In this document: positions 22,038 to 31,044 of the stretch, in pieces | How positions within the stretch are numbered: the stretch's first letter is position 1 | Layout: every line of letters begins with the position of its first letter | NCBI GenBank assembly: GCA_963728395.1 | Contig: CAVSJJ010000003.1 | Coordinates: forward strand, 248,001-312,000 | Reading direction: 5' to 3' | DNA from: CAVSJJ01 sp963728395 | GTDB taxonomy: Bacteria > Actinomycetota > Actinomycetes > Actinomycetales > Dermatophilaceae | Length of the DNA stretch: 64,000 bases | Notes under the pieces: generated by a model | The model's input: the letters and a program-made list of their open reading frames with translations, nothing else | What the model was told of the DNA's origin: nothing | Database searches by the model: none | Program-made: the position numbers and the translations under genes

Positions 22038-22043
22038 TAGCAT
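22038..22043 (+). promoter_or_regulatory. Possible -10 box for the DUF2613 gene
   Basis: TAGCAT lies 45 nt before ATG 22089, which also has AGGAG 5 nt upstream. Confidence 0.35.
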
Positions 22044-22088
22044 CGCGCAGGGACGTGACCGAGACCATTTCGCCGCACCAGGAGCAGC

Positions 22089-22226
22089 ATGCGCCCGCAG
22101 ATCCTCATCACCGTGCTCGTCGCGGCCCTGCTCGGCGCGCTCGCGAGTTTTGGCGTCTACAGGGCCGCCACGCCCGCCGCGTTCAACTCGCCGCAGCCGC
22201 TCTACACCTACGGCTCGTCGAACTGA
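22089..22226 (+). CDS. Small DUF2613-like membrane protein (45 aa)
   Basis: A 45-residue protein: one N-terminal membrane or signal segment (residues 4-25) and a short external tail ending P-L-Y-T-Y-G-S-S-N. The layout and the YGS ending fit DUF2613, small actinobacterial proteins; the M. tuberculosis relative (Rv0236A, from memory) lies beside aftD. Here too an aftD-like gene is close (23809), with a glycosyltransferase between. AGGAG (22081-22085 region) supports the ATG. A structural or regulatory partner of the arabinosyltransferases is a reasonable guess, but no function is known. Confidence 0.65.
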   Translation: MRPQILITVLVAALLGALASFGVYRAATPAAFNSPQPLYTYGSSN

Positions 22227-22324
22227 CCGACGCCGCACCGTCCGGGCCGGACCCCCCTCAGGGGCCCGGCCCGTTCTCATCCCCCGGCCCTCCCGATGCC
22301 GCGGGCGCCCCTTCCTCCGTCGCC

Positions 22325-22439
22325 GGTTCGAGGTATTCGGGGGCGCGGGGTGGGTGTCGGATTACCTCGACCCGGGTGATCTCTGCTGGTTCGAGGTATT
22401 CGGGGGCGTGGGGTGGGTGTCGGATCACCTCGACCCGGG
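22325..22439. repeat. Hairpin repeat element, family 2, copies 2 and 3 in tandem
   Basis: Two 52-bp direct copies at 22325-22376 and 22388-22439 differ at only two positions (63-nt period). Each has TTCGAGGTATTC and GGATTACCTCGA or GGATCACCTCGA arms, matching 15901-15955. They fill the gap between the DUF2613 gene and the convergent glycosyltransferase. The right end of copy 3 supplies the last codons and stop (22425-22427) of the glycosyltransferase. The rest of the gap (22227-22324) holds nothing recognisable. Confidence 0.9.
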
Positions 22440-23585
22440 GGCGCGGGTGCGGCGGGCCACGGCGTCCCGGATGACGCCGTCCCACGAGGCCACCGTCGCA
22501 TCCCAGGTGAACTCGGCCGCGAAGGCCTCCGCGCCCTTGCCGAGCCGGCGACGCTCGGTGGGGTCGACGAGCAGCCGCCGGATCAGCTGGACGAAGTCGT
22601 CGAGGTCGTCGTGCCGGGCGAGGTACCCGGTCTCGTCGTCGATGATCGACTCGGTGATCCCGCCGGTCCCGTCGAAGGCGACCGTCGGCGTGGCGTGCAT
22701 CCCCGCCTCGACGACGACGAGGCCCCAGCCCTCCTTGATCGACGGGACGAGGGACACCCACGAGCTCGCGAGCAGCCGGTGCCGCTCCTCCTCGGTGACG
22801 AAGCCGGCCAACTCGACGCGGTCGCCGAGGCCGAGCCGCTCGATCTCGTCGCGGATCTCCTCCTCCCACCAGCCCCGGCCGGCGATGACGAGCCGAGCCG
22901 TGGGGAACTCCTCGCGCAGCCGGGCCATCGCCTCCAGGGCGAGCTCGACCCGCTTGTGCGGGACGAGACGGCCGAGCAGGAGCAGCTGCGGGTCCGGGGA
23001 CCGCTGGACGTCGTGCGGTGGGGGCGGAAGCGCCCCGTTGTGGATCACCCGGACCCGCTCGGGGTCGACCCCGAGCTCGCCCAGCTCGCGCCGGGTCACC
23101 TCGGACACCGCGACGTACGGGCGACGCCGGTTCACGGCCGGCGCGACGCGCGACTCGAGGAACCAGCCGAACCGGGCCATCATCGGCCCGAAGACGACCG
23201 GCCACTGCTCGCGGTGGACGTGGTGGACGAGGACGACATGGGTCGTGCGCCGCGACCACAGCGCGGCGAGATAGGGCACGCCGTTCTGGGTCTCGATGAT
23301 GATGTCCGGGGCGGGGACCCGGCCGCTGCGCACCGCCCACGCGGCGTGAGGGTAGACGCCGAGCCGTCCGCCGGCCCGCACGACCCGCACCCCGCTGGGT
23401 CGGACCTCCTCGGCCGCGGACCCGGCATACCGCGCGGTGAGGACGGTGACGTGATGACCGAGCCGGGCGAGCCCGTCGGCGACCCGCTCGGCGTAGACCT
23501 CGGAGCCGCCCCCCTCGGGGTGGCCGGTGTCGCGCCAGTTGAGATAGAGCACCCGAAGCGGGCGCCCAGCAGGCGAGTGTGGCAC
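22425..23585 (-). CDS. GT4-family (GT-B fold) glycosyltransferase
   Basis: A 386-residue glycosyltransferase with the two-Rossmann GT-B plan: an N-terminal acceptor half (VLYLNWRDTGHPEGGGSEVY, with the Gly-rich loop near residue 25) and a C-terminal nucleotide-sugar half with LLLLGRLVPHKRVE and the E-x7-E motif KEGWGLVVVEAGM. It probably works at the cytoplasmic face on a lipid-linked or envelope glycan, given its neighbours. GTG 23585 gives the family N-terminus. The final residues PGSR lie inside a hairpin repeat, so the C-terminus was shaped by that element. Donor sugar unknown. Confidence 0.87.
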   Translation of the reverse strand: MPHSPAGRPLRVLYLNWRDTGHPEGGGSEVYAERVADGLARLGHHVTVLTARYAGSAAEEVRPSGVRVVRAGGRLGVYPHAAWAVRSGRVPAPDIIIETQNGVPYLAALWSRRTTHVVLVHHVHREQWPVVFGPMMARFGWFLESRVAPAVNRRRPYVAVSEVTRRELGELGVDPERVRVIHNGALPPPPHDVQRSPDPQLLLLGRLVPHKRVELALEAMARLREEFPTARLVIAGRGWWEEEIRDEIERLGLGDRVELAGFVTEEERHRLLASSWVSLVPSIKEGWGLVVVEAGMHATPTVAFDGTGGITESIIDDETGYLARHDDLDDFVQLIRRLLVDPTERRRLGKGAEAFAAEFTWDATVASWDGVIRDAVARRTRAPGSR

Positions 23586-23808
23586 GGCGTTGTGGCAGCC
23601 TTTCGCGAGGCGAGGTCCAGTTATGCTACCTGCCGGTACGGTTCGACGGAGCGACGAAGGAGTCCACGCACGTGGTGACGCACTCGCTCCTGACCCGTTG
23701 CGTGGCCCCCGTGGCGGGGCTTCCTTTGGGCCTTCCACGCGACCCGGGCACTGGCCGCATGTTTCGGGGTGGTCGGGATGCGGCCCCTCGCATGGCAGAA
23801 CCACCGAC
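23586..23808 (+). promoter_or_regulatory. Divergent control region and long leader of aftD
   Basis: The 223-nt gap holds a TATGCT box at 23622-23627. If used, the aftD leader is about 175 nt, unusually long for this window. The leader contains several short ORF-like stretches without ribosome sites; no known riboswitch class was recognised. Confidence 0.35.
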
Positions 23809-26800
23809 GTGAGCACGTCCACCAGTGCCGCGATCCCGTCGGTCGGGACCGCGACGAGTGTCTGGCTCTGGCGCCTCCGCCACACCGCGGTTTTCATGAT
23901 GTTCCTGGCAGTGTCCCTCAACACGGCCTCGGGGCAGATCGTCAGCGACACCAAGTTGGACCTCACCCTCAATCCTGCCGGACTGCTCAGTCGCGGGACC
24001 AACCTGTGGGAACCCCTGGGAAGCGCTGGGCAGGTCCAGGACCAGGGATACGGCTATCTCTTCCCGATGGGGCCTTTGTTCGACATTGCCGCCCGGGTCG
24101 GGCTGCCGGCGTGGGTGACCCAGCGTCTCTGGTGGGCGGTGCTGCTCGGGGTTTCCTACGCCGGATTCGTCCTCCTGGCATCCCGGCTGCACATCGGCTC
24201 GCGCTGGGCGCAAGTCGTGGCAGGGACGGCGTTTGCTCTGTGGCCGCACGTCCTCACCATCCTCGGTCGGTCTTCGGTCGAGGCCTGGCCGGTGGCCTGG
24301 TCGCCGTGGGTGGTCCTTCCTCTTGTCGGGCCGGCAGCGCTCGCTCGACCGGTCCGCGCCGCAGCGCTGTCCGGTCTTGCGGTCCTGGCGATGGGCGGCG
24401 TCAATGCGACGGTCGATCTCGCCGCGGTGCTTCCGGCGATGCTGTGGCTGGCGAGTCGCCGCTGGGGGTGGGCGTGGCTGCGGTTGTGTCTCACCTGGGT
24501 CGTGACGGTCGGGTTGGCGTCGCTGTGGTGGGTGGTTCCGCTGCTGTCGCTGAGGCGGTTCAGCCCGCCGTTCCTCGACTTCATCGAATCGGCGTCCATC
24601 ACGACGCGAACGACGGCGCTCGTCGAGGTGCTTCGGGGCACCTCGGACTGGGTCGCCTACCTCGGGGACGCGAGCACCCGGGCCGGAGGAATGCTGCTGA
24701 CGCGCCCGACGCTCATCGTGGGCACCATTGTCGTGACGGCTCTCGGCCTGGGTGGCATCGCCCTTGCGGAGCGGCGGGTCAGGGGATGGCTCGCACTGCT
24801 CCTGATCTTCGGAGCAGTGCTTGGAACGCTGGGGTACATCGGGTCCGTCGGTTCCCCGGCAGCGGCCGAACTACAGAGGCTGCTCGATGGACCGCTGGCG
24901 CCGCTGCGGAACATCCACAAGTTCGACATTCTCGTCCGGCTGGCCGTGAGCCTCGGCCTGGCCGCGGCATTGGATGAGCTTGCCCGGGCTCAGTCACGCG
25001 CTGAGACGCGCCTGCTGCGCCCTGTCGTCGCGGCGGGTGCCTCCTTCGCGGTCGTGACAGCGGCGAGCCCGTTCTTCGCCCTGGCCACAGCCCCGGGCGC
25101 GTCGTATGAGGCCGTGCCGGGCTACTGGTCCGAGGCCGCGACCTGGCTCGGCCAGCATGGCCCAACTGGGCGGACCCTGCTGGCCCCGGGGTCTCGATTC
25201 GCCGACTACGACTGGGGGTCCACGGGTGACGAGCCGATGCAAGCATTGGCCGTCAGTGGCTGGGACGTCCGCAACGCCATCCCGCTGACCAGCGTCGGCC
25301 ACATTCGCTGGTTGGATGAGTTAGAGGGCCTCTTCGCCATGGGCCGAGGCGGGTCGGACCTCGCCGCCGCGCTGCGAGAGGGCGGAATCACCCACGTCCT
25401 CGTGCGCAACGATTTGAGCATTGGTGTCAGCGCTGCGACGCGGCCGCTCCTCGCCGAGGCGGCCCTCGCTGCGACGCCGGGAGTTCACCGTGTTGTCTCT
25501 TTCGGTCCGGTGGTCGGCGGGTGGGAGCGCGGGCTGGTCATCCCCGACGAGGGGCTGCAGCTTCCCGCTCGGGCGATCAACATCTACTCGGTCGAGACCC
25601 GAGGGGATCCGCGGGTCAGTGCGACGCCTCTGTCGCAGGTCGCCGAGGTGTCCGGATCTGCCGAGTCCGTCCTGGGCCGGGGGCTGGACGGTGCCGCAAT
25701 CGGTGTGAGTTCGCTGGACCCGACGACGGCTCAAGTGGCAGATGAGGTCGGCAGACACGTTCTCACCGACACGCCCCGACTGCGTGAGACGAACTTCGGT
25801 ATCGGAGCCTTTGGTTCCTCCCAGACCCTGTCTCCCCACGATCCGCTGCGCCTGGACAAACCCGTTCTTGACTACACCTCGTGGAGCCGGTCAGCTGCCG
25901 CCACCGCCTCGATCCGGGGGGTGGACGTCCTGCGTGCCTCGTCGTCGTCTGCCGACGCCGATGCCTACCCCCGGACCGACCCCGGCACCATGCCGTACGC
26001 CGCTGTGGACGGGGACCCCACGACGGCATGGCGCCCGAACCGGAGCAAGCCTGCGCGAGGCTCATGGTGGGAGATGGAGCTCCCCATCGTCCGGACCATT
26101 TCGGGGACCGTGACGGTCGAGGGCCCTGGTCCTGGTGGGATCACCGAGCTGACCCTGGTCACCGACGTGGGGACGACCAGGCTCCCGGTGGTCGATGGCC
26201 GGGCGGCCCTGCCGGAGGTGCGAACCAGGCTTGTCAGGCTGCAACTCAGCGGCGTCCTGGAAAGACCCGTCCGGGATGTCGGGATCCGGGAGGTGACCAT
26301 CCCGGGACTGACGGTCCGGCGGAGCGTCGTCATACCTTCGACGGGTTCAAGCCCGACCCCTGACCGGGTGTGGCTACAGGCGGACACAGGCGGCGACGGA
26401 TGCGTCGATCTCGGCGGCCGACCGCTGTGCGCGCCCGCCCTCGTGAAGAGCGGTGAGGACGCCGCGGGCCTGAATCGGACGGTGACGCTGGGAGCCATGG
26501 CCGCGTCCGTGTCGCTGCGAGCCGTGCCGCGCCCGGGGGCTGCGCTCGACGAGGCCGTGTCTCAGGCACTCCACCTGGGGGTCAACGTGACCGCGACCTC
26601 GCGGGCGGTTGCCGCACCGGCGGCAGGACCCATCGCGGCCATCGACGGCAGCATGGACACCGCATGGCTGTCCTCCGGCGACGACCCGGCGCCGTCCCTG
26701 ACCCTGGCGTGGAAGGGCAAACGGACCATCGACCACCTCCGCGTCGTGCTCGACCGGTACGTCGGCGCTACCGCATCGACCGGGGTGGAGGTGCGCTCCT

Positions 26801-27981
26801 CCGATGGTCACAACCGTAAGGCGTTGCTCGATCCCGGTGGGCTCGCGGAGTTCGCGCCCATCACCACCGATGCCCTCACCATCCGGTTTGTCGCGAACCC
26901 CTACTCACGATCCATCGACCCCTACACGCTGCGGAACTCCGCTTTGGGGATTGGGGTGTCCGAGCTCGAGGTACCCGGCGTAACCGGAGCTGTCAGTCAG
27001 TCCGGTGCAGCCGGTGCCCGCCGCGTGGAGTTCCCGTGCGGCAGCGGGCCCACGCTCGATATCGGTGGTCGGCGTCTCCGAACTTCGGTGTCGACTACGG
27101 TGTCCGACCTCCTGAGCGCTCGCGAGGCATCTCCCGAGGTGTGCGGGGACGCCATCGTCGCGATCCCCGCCGGGATCGTTCGGGTGGCGGAAGAGGGCGG
27201 TACAGACCGGGCGTGGTCCGTGACCGACCTGCTCCTGGACCGGGCTGGTGGAGCGAGTCGCGTGGCCCCGACAGCGGCCTCACCGTCCGTAACGGTGACC
27301 TCGTGGGGTGCAGGAGCCCGCGGGGTCACCATCGGTGCCCGCACCGAACCCGTCCTGCTCGCGGTCCACGAGAACGCCAACGCAGGCTGGCTGGCCAGGA
27401 TCGGCGGGACCTCACTTGCGCCCATCACGGTGAACGGGTGGCAGCAGGGCTACCTTGTTCCGGCCGGTCCGGCGGCGCACATCGATCTCGAGTTCTCCGG
27501 CAACTCCGCGATGCGTGCCGGGATGCTCGCCGGGGCGCTGGGCGGGGGGGTGCTGGTGGTGGCCGGGCTTGCGATCCTGGTCGCGGCATACCGCCGCAGG
27601 TCGGCTCGGGAGGCAGGTGGTCGGCACTGCGACGCGGGGCTGCCAGACGCGCTGCCGGAGGTGCCCGTCCTCGGTGCCCTGGTTGTGCTCCTGGTCGCCC
27701 TCGCGGGGCTGTGGGCCGTGCTCGCCGGCGCCTCCGTCACGGTCGCCTGGGCCATCCTCCGGCATTGGCCGCGCGCATCGCGGTGGGGCCATCAGGCCTT
27801 CCTCGCCTGGGTAGCCGCCGTCGCCTACTTGGGAGCCGGGGTCTTGTTGGTCTCGGGCCATCTTGGGTCCGCGACGTACCGGGCCGGGTCGGCGGCGACC
27901 CAGGTGTTGGCGCTCACCGCACTGACGGCAGTTGCCGTCGCCGTCACGCCCGCGCGCTGGTGGCATCCTGGGGGGCTCTGA
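23809..27981 (+). CDS. aftD: Alpha-(1->3)-arabinofuranosyltransferase AftD-like (DUF3367)
   Basis: A 1390-residue membrane glycosyltransferase, close to M. tuberculosis AftD (about 1400). The N-terminal GT-C part has the first loop with D47 and D51 (SDTKLDL) and about a dozen helices to residue 420. The DUF3367 region follows (YWSEAATWL, DYDWGSTGDEPMQA). Two F5/8C-type carbohydrate-binding modules show A-V-D-G-D-x-T-T-A-W near 730 and A-I-D-G-S-x-D-T-A-W near 941. C-terminal helices lie at about 1230-1390. AftD uses decaprenylphosphoryl arabinose to branch arabinan. GTG 23809 was chosen by length and the first helix. The 3' end overlaps the convergent acyltransferase by 38 bp. Confidence 0.9.
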   Translation: MSTSTSAAIPSVGTATSVWLWRLRHTAVFMMFLAVSLNTASGQIVSDTKLDLTLNPAGLLSRGTNLWEPLGSAGQVQDQGYGYLFPMGPLFDIAARVGLPAWVTQRLWWAVLLGVSYAGFVLLASRLHIGSRWAQVVAGTAFALWPHVLTILGRSSVEAWPVAWSPWVVLPLVGPAALARPVRAAALSGLAVLAMGGVNATVDLAAVLPAMLWLASRRWGWAWLRLCLTWVVTVGLASLWWVVPLLSLRRFSPPFLDFIESASITTRTTALVEVLRGTSDWVAYLGDASTRAGGMLLTRPTLIVGTIVVTALGLGGIALAERRVRGWLALLLIFGAVLGTLGYIGSVGSPAAAELQRLLDGPLAPLRNIHKFDILVRLAVSLGLAAALDELARAQSRAETRLLRPVVAAGASFAVVTAASPFFALATAPGASYEAVPGYWSEAATWLGQHGPTGRTLLAPGSRFADYDWGSTGDEPMQALAVSGWDVRNAIPLTSVGHIRWLDELEGLFAMGRGGSDLAAALREGGITHVLVRNDLSIGVSAATRPLLAEAALAATPGVHRVVSFGPVVGGWERGLVIPDEGLQLPARAINIYSVETRGDPRVSATPLSQVAEVSGSAESVLGRGLDGAAIGVSSLDPTTAQVADEVGRHVLTDTPRLRETNFGIGAFGSSQTLSPHDPLRLDKPVLDYTSWSRSAAATASIRGVDVLRASSSSADADAYPRTDPGTMPYAAVDGDPTTAWRPNRSKPARGSWWEMELPIVRTISGTVTVEGPGPGGITELTLVTDVGTTRLPVVDGRAALPEVRTRLVRLQLSGVLERPVRDVGIREVTIPGLTVRRSVVIPSTGSSPTPDRVWLQADTGGDGCVDLGGRPLCAPALVKSGEDAAGLNRTVTLGAMAASVSLRAVPRPGAALDEAVSQALHLGVNVTATSRAVAAPAAGPIAAIDGSMDTAWLSSGDDPAPSLTLAWKGKRTIDHLRVVLDRYVGATASTGVEVRSSDGHNRKALLDPGGLAEFAPITTDALTIRFVANPYSRSIDPYTLRNSALGIGVSELEVPGVTGAVSQSGAAGARRVEFPCGSGPTLDIGGRRLRTSVSTTVSDLLSAREASPEVCGDAIVAIPAGIVRVAEEGGTDRAWSVTDLLLDRAGGASRVAPTAASPSVTVTSWGAGARGVTIGARTEPVLLAVHENANAGWLARIGGTSLAPITVNGWQQGYLVPAGPAAHIDLEFSGNSAMRAGMLAGALGGGVLVVAGLAILVAAYRRRSAREAGGRHCDAGLPDALPEVPVLGALVVLLVALAGLWAVLAGASVTVAWAILRHWPRASRWGHQAFLAWVAAVAYLGAGVLLVSGHLGSATYRAGSAATQVLALTALTAVAVAVTPARWWHPGGL

Positions 27982-29158
27982 CTCTGGATCTCCATCGGCC
28001 ACGGTGGGCCAACCGCAGCACGGGCTCTTCGAGGAACCGGCGGCTCACTGCGGCGAGAGCGACCGAGGCGGCGAGGGTGAGTCCGAGGACCTGGAGGAGC
28101 TGACCCGACCAGATGGAGTTGCCCAGCAGGGTCATCACCCACCGTAGGACGACGAGGTGGTAGAGGAAGACCCCGTAGGAGATGTCCCCGGCGTACCGCA
28201 TCGCCCTGTTGCCGAGGAGGGAGGTCGCCATGGCGGATCCGGACAGGGCGGCGGGTGCCACCATCGCCGCGGCGACGACGAGGTAGAGCGTGGACTTCGT
28301 CACCGCCTCCCAGGATGTGGGTGGCTGCAGCAGCCGCGGGCCCGCGATCGGCGTCGCGGCGACGAAGAACGCGCCAACGGCCAAGGCCCACCAGGTGAAG
28401 GGAAAGCGGCCGAGGGAATCCAGCGCCGACCACCGGGAGCCCGCCGGGACGGATCCCAGGTCGACGTTGACCCGGATCAAAGCCAGCGCCATGCCCGACG
28501 CGAACCAGCCGAGGTAGCCGGGGAGCCACAAGCCGCCGCTCGCCCATCGGTCGCCCTGGCCGTAGAGGAACAGGTACCACGCGATGGGCACGGCCACCCC
28601 GACCGCCAGCGCGACCGCGATGGCCGTCGGGCGCCAGCGGCGGCGACACAGCAACATCGTGCCAACTCCGAGGACGGGTAGCAGGGCGTAGAAGGCGACC
28701 TCTGTGCTGAGGCTCCAGGTCTGAGTGAGGCCCTCGCGCAGCCCTCCGGATCCGTAGATCTGGAGAAGCATCATTTGGCGGGCCCACTCCGTTGCGGAAG
28801 CATCAGCGTTCTCTGGGAGGGCGAGGAGCGCGAGTGCTACAGCCGCGAGGTATGCCGGCATGATCCGCGCGACACGTCGGACGACGTAGATGCGCAGGGC
28901 GGGTCGTGGGCCGTTCGTTGCGGCGGTGCGGAACCAGGGTTGCACGAGGAGGAACCCGGAGATAACGAAGAAGATGGCCACGCCGACATCGAGCCGAGCC
29001 AGCGCCGCGTGGGCCCACCCTCGTTCGTATCTCCCGGTCTGGAAGGCCGCATGGGTGGTCACCACCGCGAGGACCGCGATCGCGCGGAGCCCGTCCAGAG
29101 CGGGGAAGCGCCGGGGCGCGCTGTGGTGCGGGGGAGCGGGGGCGGTCGCTTCGCTCAT
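27944..29158 (-). CDS. Acyltransferase 3 family membrane protein
   Basis: A 404-residue protein with about 10 helices. The family start F-P-A-L-D-G-L-R-A-I-A-V has R25 and the catalytic-type H36 (VVTTHA). The LDVGVAIFFVISGFLL block and the C-terminal DISYGVFLYH block are typical of acyltransferases that add acetyl, succinyl or other acyl groups to surface sugars. ATG 29158 overlaps the stop of the upstream gene by 4 nt; it ends a three-gene operon of envelope proteins. It may acylate the glycan made by neighbouring transferases, as succinyl groups are found on mycobacterial arabinan; the acyl group here is unknown. Confidence 0.88.
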   Translation of the reverse strand: MSEATAPAPPHHSAPRRFPALDGLRAIAVLAVVTTHAAFQTGRYERGWAHAALARLDVGVAIFFVISGFLLVQPWFRTAATNGPRPALRIYVVRRVARIMPAYLAAVALALLALPENADASATEWARQMMLLQIYGSGGLREGLTQTWSLSTEVAFYALLPVLGVGTMLLCRRRWRPTAIAVALAVGVAVPIAWYLFLYGQGDRWASGGLWLPGYLGWFASGMALALIRVNVDLGSVPAGSRWSALDSLGRFPFTWWALAVGAFFVAATPIAGPRLLQPPTSWEAVTKSTLYLVVAAAMVAPAALSGSAMATSLLGNRAMRYAGDISYGVFLYHLVVLRWVMTLLGNSIWSGQLLQVLGLTLAASVALAAVSRRFLEEPVLRLAHRGRWRSRVRAPQDATSARA

Positions 29159-31044
29159 GGACGGCTCTCTGGGAGGGGTCGGGCGGTCCCGGCCTGGGCG
29201 TCACTGACACAGATGGTCAGGCCGTCGGAGATGACGCGCGTCGAGACGTTCGACAGCCGACCGGATACGGCCGTGTAGACGGAGCTGAAGCCCCCGGGGA
29301 TCTCCAGCCGGCTGCTCCGTCCGTTGGCGGTGACCTCGATGGTGGTGGGCTCCCCGGCCAGCACTCCCAACCGGACGATCGGGTCCCGCGGCGTCGCGGT
29401 TGACTCGAACGGCACCTGGCGAGCGCTGGTCGCAACGCGCCAGCCGCATCCCCCATCTGGCCCTTGTTCAGCCGCGGCACCGGCGACGTCGACCCTCCGC
29501 AGCCAACCATGCTCGTCCGGCAGGACCGCAAGGGTGGTGGAAGATCCCGGCCGCAGCTCGCGGTCATCACTGAGGACCGGGGCAAAGACGGCGAAGGTCG
29601 TCGTGTACGGCTGAATGAGGGGGGTCGCCACCTCGTAGGGCACCTGAGCGTTGATGACACGGGCATCGGGCGGTAGGCCGGCGATATCGGATTTCGTCCT
29701 CTCGACGATGGCACGTGCCGGGTTCACATCCCACGTCGCTGCGTAGGTCAGCGAGGAGACCATTGCGCTGGCCGCGATGAGGCCGGCCGCTCCGAGGGCG
29801 GCAGCCGCGGCGAGGGCGCCGGGGCGGGCGGGCAGTACCCCGGCGGCGCGCAGCGGACCGAGAAGTGTTCGGCCCAGCGCGGCCCTCCCCGCGGGCCTGG
29901 CGGTGAGGGCACCGGGCAGGTGGCCGGCCTCGACGGCCGAGACCCGTCCGGTGGCGAATGCGAGGCCGAGACCGGCAACAAGGGCGAGATCACCCTCGGT
30001 GCGGTAGTCGACTCCGACCAAGGCACCAAACCCCGCATCGGGTCCCGCCGCGGCCCACAGCACCGAGGCGCCGACATAGACGGCCACAACGATCCACGCG
30101 GCGGCCGCGCCCCGCCACCAGCTGATCGACAGCACGACAACCGTGGCAGCAGTCATGAAGGCCAGGGCCGTCGGCACCGGGCCCGGATTGGCAATGGCGG
30201 CGGCGTACCCCACCTGGGTCCAGGACCACGGCCCGCCGCTCAGACCCGGCAGCACCCCACGAAGGACAGCTGCCTGCGCAACGTCGAGGACCGCCCGCAC
30301 GGAGGGGATCGTGCGCCCGCTCTCCGGCGCCATGGCAATCCAGGCGATGAGTGCGAGGAGCACGACAACGCCGTGCGACCCCCAGAGCAGCCGCCGGCTT
30401 CTGAAGGCCAGCGCTCCTCGCGCGCGGAACGGCCCGTCGCTGAGGTGGGTGACGCTGAAAGCGAGGACGAGGGGAGTCGCCAGCAGGGTCCGTGGGGAGA
30501 AGAGGCATCCCAAACCAATGACCATTGCAGACATCGGTGCGAGCCACCACGCCCCGTCCTTCATCGACCACACGGCGAGGATGAACGCGCCCAGAAGGGC
30601 TGCGTGCTGGGGCAGCTGGAGCAGTCCGGTCGACCACCACAGCGCGCCCGGAAGTCCGATCGGGGAGAGGACAATCACTGCGAGGGCAGGAAGAATGGCC
30701 CACGAGTCGTCGAAGAGAAGGCGCAGCAGGCGCCACGCGAGCAGGGTGACGATCACTTGGCCGGCGATGAGTACGGCCGCGATCGCGGGCCACGAGAGTG
30801 GAGCCCCATGGGCGAGCGTCCAGGCGGCGAGGCGCGCGCCGGGTGTGACGACGCCGCGGTGCGGCTCAAGGAGGTATGCCGTCCCCGGGGCGGATGCCTG
30901 AGCGGCGCGCGCTCCGAGCTCGAAGTCGTCGAGGTAGAAGTATCCCCGTGCCGTCACCCACGCCCAGATCACCACCTGGAATGCGACTATGCCGAGCGCA
31001 CTCCGTCGTACGAGGGCCCCGCGGTCGCCGGACGACTCCGTCAC
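29155..31044 (-). CDS. GT-C-like membrane protein, paralogue of the upstream gene
   Basis: A 629-residue protein: about 11 helices to residue 430, then an extracytoplasmic C-terminal domain of about 190 residues. A paired Asp D39-D40 follows helix 1 (YFYLDDFE), the usual place of the GT-C catalytic acid, and E-x2-R-G-x3-P-G-A follows near residue 60. The same two motifs and the same overall plan occur in the next upstream gene. The C-terminal part contains a G-C-G-W-R segment shared with the upstream protein as G-C-G-W-K. GTG 31044 overlaps that gene by 4 nt. I do not recognise a named family; a polyprenyl-phosphate sugar transferase is likely. Confidence 0.68.
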   Translation of the reverse strand: MTESSGDRGALVRRSALGIVAFQVVIWAWVTARGYFYLDDFELGARAAQASAPGTAYLLEPHRGVVTPGARLAAWTLAHGAPLSWPAIAAVLIAGQVIVTLLAWRLLRLLFDDSWAILPALAVIVLSPIGLPGALWWSTGLLQLPQHAALLGAFILAVWSMKDGAWWLAPMSAMVIGLGCLFSPRTLLATPLVLAFSVTHLSDGPFRARGALAFRSRRLLWGSHGVVVLLALIAWIAMAPESGRTIPSVRAVLDVAQAAVLRGVLPGLSGGPWSWTQVGYAAAIANPGPVPTALAFMTAATVVVLSISWWRGAAAAWIVVAVYVGASVLWAAAGPDAGFGALVGVDYRTEGDLALVAGLGLAFATGRVSAVEAGHLPGALTARPAGRAALGRTLLGPLRAAGVLPARPGALAAAAALGAAGLIAASAMVSSLTYAATWDVNPARAIVERTKSDIAGLPPDARVINAQVPYEVATPLIQPYTTTFAVFAPVLSDDRELRPGSSTTLAVLPDEHGWLRRVDVAGAAAEQGPDGGCGWRVATSARQVPFESTATPRDPIVRLGVLAGEPTTIEVTANGRSSRLEIPGGFSSVYTAVSGRLSNVSTRVISDGLTICVSDAQAGTARPLPESRP

